Notes under the pieces: generated by a model
What the model saw: the letters and a program-made list of their open reading frames with translations, nothing else
Told to the model about the DNA's origin: nothing
Databases searched by the model: none
Translations under genes and position numbers: made by a program
Assembly (NCBI GenBank): GCA_902762875.1
Contig: CACWPS010000001.1
Location: forward strand, 124,001 to 188,000
DNA from: Oscillospiraceae bacterium
GTDB taxonomy: Bacteria; Bacillota; Clostridia; Oscillospirales; Acutalibacteraceae
DNA length: 64,000 bases
Reading direction: 5' to 3'
Shown: piece after piece, positions 61,927 through 64,000 of the stretch
Position numbering within the stretch: the stretch's first letter is position 1
How the letters are laid out: each line of letters opens with the position of its first letter

Positions 61927-62496
61927 TTATTGTGCATTAGGCCAGCCTGCAGCCTCTAAAACAGAATCGCCGTTGTTGGCAACCTGTGTAGCTTGCGCTG
62001 TCACTTCAATGATTGCTTTACTGTATTGATACATGTTATCCATAGACTCAGAAAAAACTACGGAAGAAAATAGATATTCCGTTGTATTTCCTGGGGTCAA
62101 CATCGTGTAATAGTAATAGTATCCGTCTCTTTCAATCCAATACTGATCATTGATATCTAATTTGATAAGAGACAGATCGGCTTCGCCATCAACGCCTGCG
62201 GCAAGCTGAATTGCTTTATCGACAGAGATACGAACCCAAGCAGGCTGGTGTCCGGTGTTTTTGACTTCGACAATCTTAGATACCGCCATGCCTGGCTGTA
62301 CGTCGATGACATCTTCAAAGGGAACCGGATCTCCACCAGTATCGGGTATAGCCCATTCCTGTAATTCGATTTTAACGTCTCCGGCAGTTATTACATTTGT
62401 TGCCGTATCCTCATAGGAGAAATATGCCGTTGTACCGTATGCCACAATAGATAGACATACGGCTATAAACGCACAGACAAACACTTTTTTCTTCAT
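61927..62496 (-). CDS. TasA/CalY-like protein with SipW-type signal peptide
   Basis: The 189-residue protein starts MKKKVFVCAFIAVCLSIVAY-GTTAYFSYEDTATN. The short hydrophobic core followed by T-AYFS-E-TA-N is the pattern of SipW-processed TasA/camelysin family proteins. The rest is beta-rich (IVEVKNTGHQPAWVRISVDK, DGYYYYYTMLTPGNTTEYLF). TasA-like proteins polymerise into extracellular fibres. GGAAATG precedes the start; the gene lies 15 nt upstream of the sialidase. Confidence 0.78.
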   Translation of the reverse strand: MKKKVFVCAFIAVCLSIVAYGTTAYFSYEDTATNVITAGDVKIELQEWAIPDTGGDPVPFEDVIDVQPGMAVSKIVEVKNTGHQPAWVRISVDKAIQLAAGVDGEADLSLIKLDINDQYWIERDGYYYYYTMLTPGNTTEYLFSSVVFSESMDNMYQYSKAIIEVTAQATQVANNGDSVLEAAGWPNAQ

Positions 62497-62552
62497 GGTT
62501 CATTTCCTTTCGCACTTAGGTCTGTGATTATATTTATATTTGCTCTGGTAAT

Positions 62553-62609
62553 ATGCAGGGCATGTATGAGTACCCCAAAATAAACCTTGAGATATTCATA
62601 CATACCCTG
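62553..62609. other. Imperfect hairpin in a 200-nt gap
   Basis: GCAGGGCATGTATGA (from 62553) pairs imperfectly with TTCATACATACCCTGC (to about 62608). It lies in the gap upstream of the 61.9-62.5 kb gene. It could be a 5'-UTR structure or partial terminator between the small membrane genes and the TasA-like/sialidase genes. Confidence 0.45.
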
Positions 62610-62696
62610 CCCCCCGAAGGAAGCAGAGTACGCGAGGTATGAAGACAAAACAGAACTAATCGCAGCAGGTTCTGCCAAGCCTTATAAGTGGTTTAA

Positions 62697-62918
62697 TCAA
62701 TATTTGACAAACGGGATAAGAGAAAGCCATAATTGCCGTCTACGACGGATCCAATATCGTCTTTCTTCACCCGAAGTTCGCCCAATCTCACTGTTGAGAT
62801 ACTTCAGTTCTTGGGAAAATTCGTTGATGAACTGTGCAAATCCAAACAAGAGAAGTATAAGAAATCCAAAAGCAATCAATCCTACAAGGAGATAGAGTGC
62901 AGAGTCATTTTCATTCAT
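62697..62918 (-). CDS. Small single-pass membrane protein
   Basis: The 73-residue protein has a transmembrane helix (about 7-27, ALYLLVGLIAFGFLILLLFG), then a polar, basic tail (EIGRTSGEERRYWIRRRRQL). Its start overlaps the end of the next gene upstream, so both are translated from one mRNA. Small membrane proteins near pilus-type operons may hold subunits at the membrane. Function unknown. Confidence 0.55.
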   Translation of the reverse strand: MNENDSALYLLVGLIAFGFLILLLFGFAQFINEFSQELKYLNSEIGRTSGEERRYWIRRRRQLWLSLIPFVKY

Positions 62919-63084
62919 CGAATGTGCAACCTACCTTCGTATCAGATTGTTCTTTATTTGTTTCTTTTTTATTTTTTGAACAAGAGAACTCATCGCGATC
63001 ATCCATCTTTGCGACACCCAAAATGGCAAAGACGAGAAATGCAATTGTTCCTCCAACGAAAACTCCAACTATAAAACCTAACAT
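62911..63084 (-). CDS. DUF3789-like small membrane protein
   Basis: From ATG 63084 the product is 57 residues, starting MLGFIVGVFVGGTIAFLVFA, then a charged tail (KMDDRDEFSCSKNKKETNKE). The GFxxGxFxGG helix is the DUF3789 pattern known from phages and mobile elements. The longer frame to 63117 has no better site. It lies 57 nt after the TasA-like gene and overlaps the next small gene. Confidence 0.6.
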   Translation of the reverse strand: MLGFIVGVFVGGTIAFLVFAILGVAKMDDRDEFSCSKNKKETNKEQSDTKVGCTFDE

Positions 63085-63140
63085 TGACCTCAACTCACCT
63101 ATAAAACTCGGCATCACCTTATGCCATTAATCCACTGTTT

Positions 63141-63896
63141 TTACTTATTCCAAGGAGCTACGTAGTCCTTGGAGCCGGGGGTACCAAATGCGGTGTTAAG
63201 CGCATCGTATGCATTTTCGAAAGTAGCGGTTTGAGCAGCTTCAGCAAACACCTTAATGGTTACATTGCCGTTCTCATCAGCAAACTGCGAAGGATAAACG
63301 GTGTTGCCCTTGTTGTCGGTGTAGTAGAAGCAATCTTGAGCTTCATCCCACTCGCAATCTACATTTTTATCAACATAGACTTTGTCGAGTGCCTGAGTAG
63401 CGGTCTGTTCGCCGGCTTTCAGCGCTGTACGATAAGTAACTACATAAACGCCGTAGTCGATACCGTCGATAGTAGCAGGATAGTAATTCCAGTTGCCTAT
63501 GCCATTGCCACGATAACCAGTATCTTCGGTCATTTCAGGCAACCAGCTCCACTGTCCTGCTTCAACAGACTCATTGGTGAAATTGAAGTGCAGGAAGTTG
63601 TTGTAAGCCGCAAAGGAAGGATCACCATCATCCAGAGCTTCCGGGATAGCAATGTGTACTCTGACATAAGCATCGGATGTTCCGGTGTTTTCAACAAAAA
63701 CATCCTTGTTAAGGTCGAGGCTAGGAATCAGTTCTATGTTCTCATCGCGAACCTCATTAATTTGAATTTTAATGCCTTTCATGGTAAACACATTGTCAGC
63801 GGAATCTTCAGCGGTGAAATAAGCCAAAGATGCACCGGCAATTGCCATGACTGCCAGGCAAGCAACAAGGCAAATCGCAACGATTTTCTTTTTCAT
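63141..63896 (-). CDS. TasA/CalY-like protein with SipW-type signal peptide (second)
   Basis: The 251-residue protein starts MKKKIVAICLVACLAVMAIA-GASLAYFTAEDSADN, the SipW-type signal. NTGTSDAYVRVHIAIPEALD recalls TasA. It ends in a motif ENAYDALNTAFGTPG that recurs, altered, at the end of the next upstream gene (DAYTALDASFGAPG). AAAGGAATAAAGCAC precedes ATG. It is a likely major or minor fibre subunit. Confidence 0.8.
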   Translation of the reverse strand: MKKKIVAICLVACLAVMAIAGASLAYFTAEDSADNVFTMKGIKIQINEVRDENIELIPSLDLNKDVFVENTGTSDAYVRVHIAIPEALDDGDPSFAAYNNFLHFNFTNESVEAGQWSWLPEMTEDTGYRGNGIGNWNYYPATIDGIDYGVYVVTYRTALKAGEQTATQALDKVYVDKNVDCEWDEAQDCFYYTDNKGNTVYPSQFADENGNVTIKVFAEAAQTATFENAYDALNTAFGTPGSKDYVAPWNK

Positions 63897-63920
63897 TGTG
63901 CTTTATTCCTTTCTGGTGAA

Positions 63921-64000
63921 TTATTCAGCCCAAGGGTTGTAGGTTCCAGGAGCGCCGAAGGAAGCATCCAGTGCGGTGTAAGCATCAGCAAAACCTGCAG
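63921..64000 (-). CDS. TasA-like paralogue, C-terminal end only
   Basis: Only the last 25 or so residues lie in the window (AGFADAYTALDASFGAPGTY-NPWAE, then stop). The ending is like that of the 63.1-63.9 kb gene, so it is a paralogue in a tandem set that continues beyond the window. It shows that the surface operon starts further right. Confidence 0.75.
   Translation of the reverse strand, partial: AGFADAYTALDASFGAPGTYNPWAE

Noticed and set aside
62493-62678. 61-residue leftward frame
   Set aside because: It has no recognisable features or ribosome-binding site and covers a hairpin; it is treated as non-coding.
62587-62895. 102-residue rightward frame
   Set aside because: It lies opposite the small membrane-protein gene, which has a helix and coupled start; this is a shadow frame.

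Overview
The window looks like chromosomal DNA of an endospore-forming, anaerobic, probably gut-dwelling Clostridia bacterium of the Oscillospiraceae/Ruminococcaceae type. The reasons are sporulation genes (ylbJ, yqfC, yqfD, ylmC/ymxH-like, spoIVB, spoIIM, spoVT), the Firmicutes order yqfC-yqfD-phoH-ybeY-era-yqzL-recO, adjacent gltX and glnS, a T-box leader, a GGGtGRT protein pair, rubrerythrin, and a 2-hydroxyacyl-CoA dehydratase/activase pair. This assignment is inferred from gene content, not from a database match.

Layout. 1-500: repeat-like hairpins and tRNA-Gln(UUG) and tRNA-His(GUG). 0.6-9.2 kb: sporulation membrane genes, then an RNA/ribosome and DNA-repair operon ending in mutS2. 9.2-13.5 kb: rubrerythrin, membrane proteins, a PRC-barrel sporulation protein and SpoIVB. 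13.5-16.3 kb: the lysine/dipicolinate genes asd-dapA-dapB. 16.5-19.5 kb: queA, followed by two small toxin/antitoxin-like cassettes set between degenerate copies of the queA 3' end. 19.5-26 kb: uvrC facing nrdR-gltX-glnS-nif3. 26-34.3 kb: cyclophilin, the activase/dehydratase pair, and a T-box-controlled ABC importer of the TrpXYZ type. 34.3-43.6 kb: an SDR reductase, spoIIM, a XerD-like recombinase, a MATE exporter, the NifU-like/GGGtGRT pair, a REP-type (RAYT) transposase, pyruvate kinase, an HD protein and spoVT.

At about 44.4 kb the character changes to an accessory island that runs off the right end. Its left edge holds a truncated AbrB fragment, a chimeric serine recombinase, a zinc-ribbon protein and an hsdS remnant. 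Next come AbrB and XRE regulators with matching operator-like inverted repeats, a class B sortase overlapping a tyrosine recombinase, and a divergent excisionase/XRE pair with four copies of an 11-bp repeat between them. The rest is a long leftward set of cell-surface genes: a second class B sortase, two AP2/CxCG zinc-cluster proteins, an IreB-like protein, a sorting-signal membrane protein, several TasA/CalY-like exported proteins, two small membrane proteins, and a 2119-residue secreted sialidase with Cys/His-rich and repeat domains.

The most interesting reading is that this island carries a self-contained surface-fibre/sialidase system: TasA-like subunits, a sortase substrate, two sortases and a mucin-targeting enzyme, with its own recombinase and regulators. 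No SipW-type signal peptidase is seen in the window and the system is cut at the right edge.
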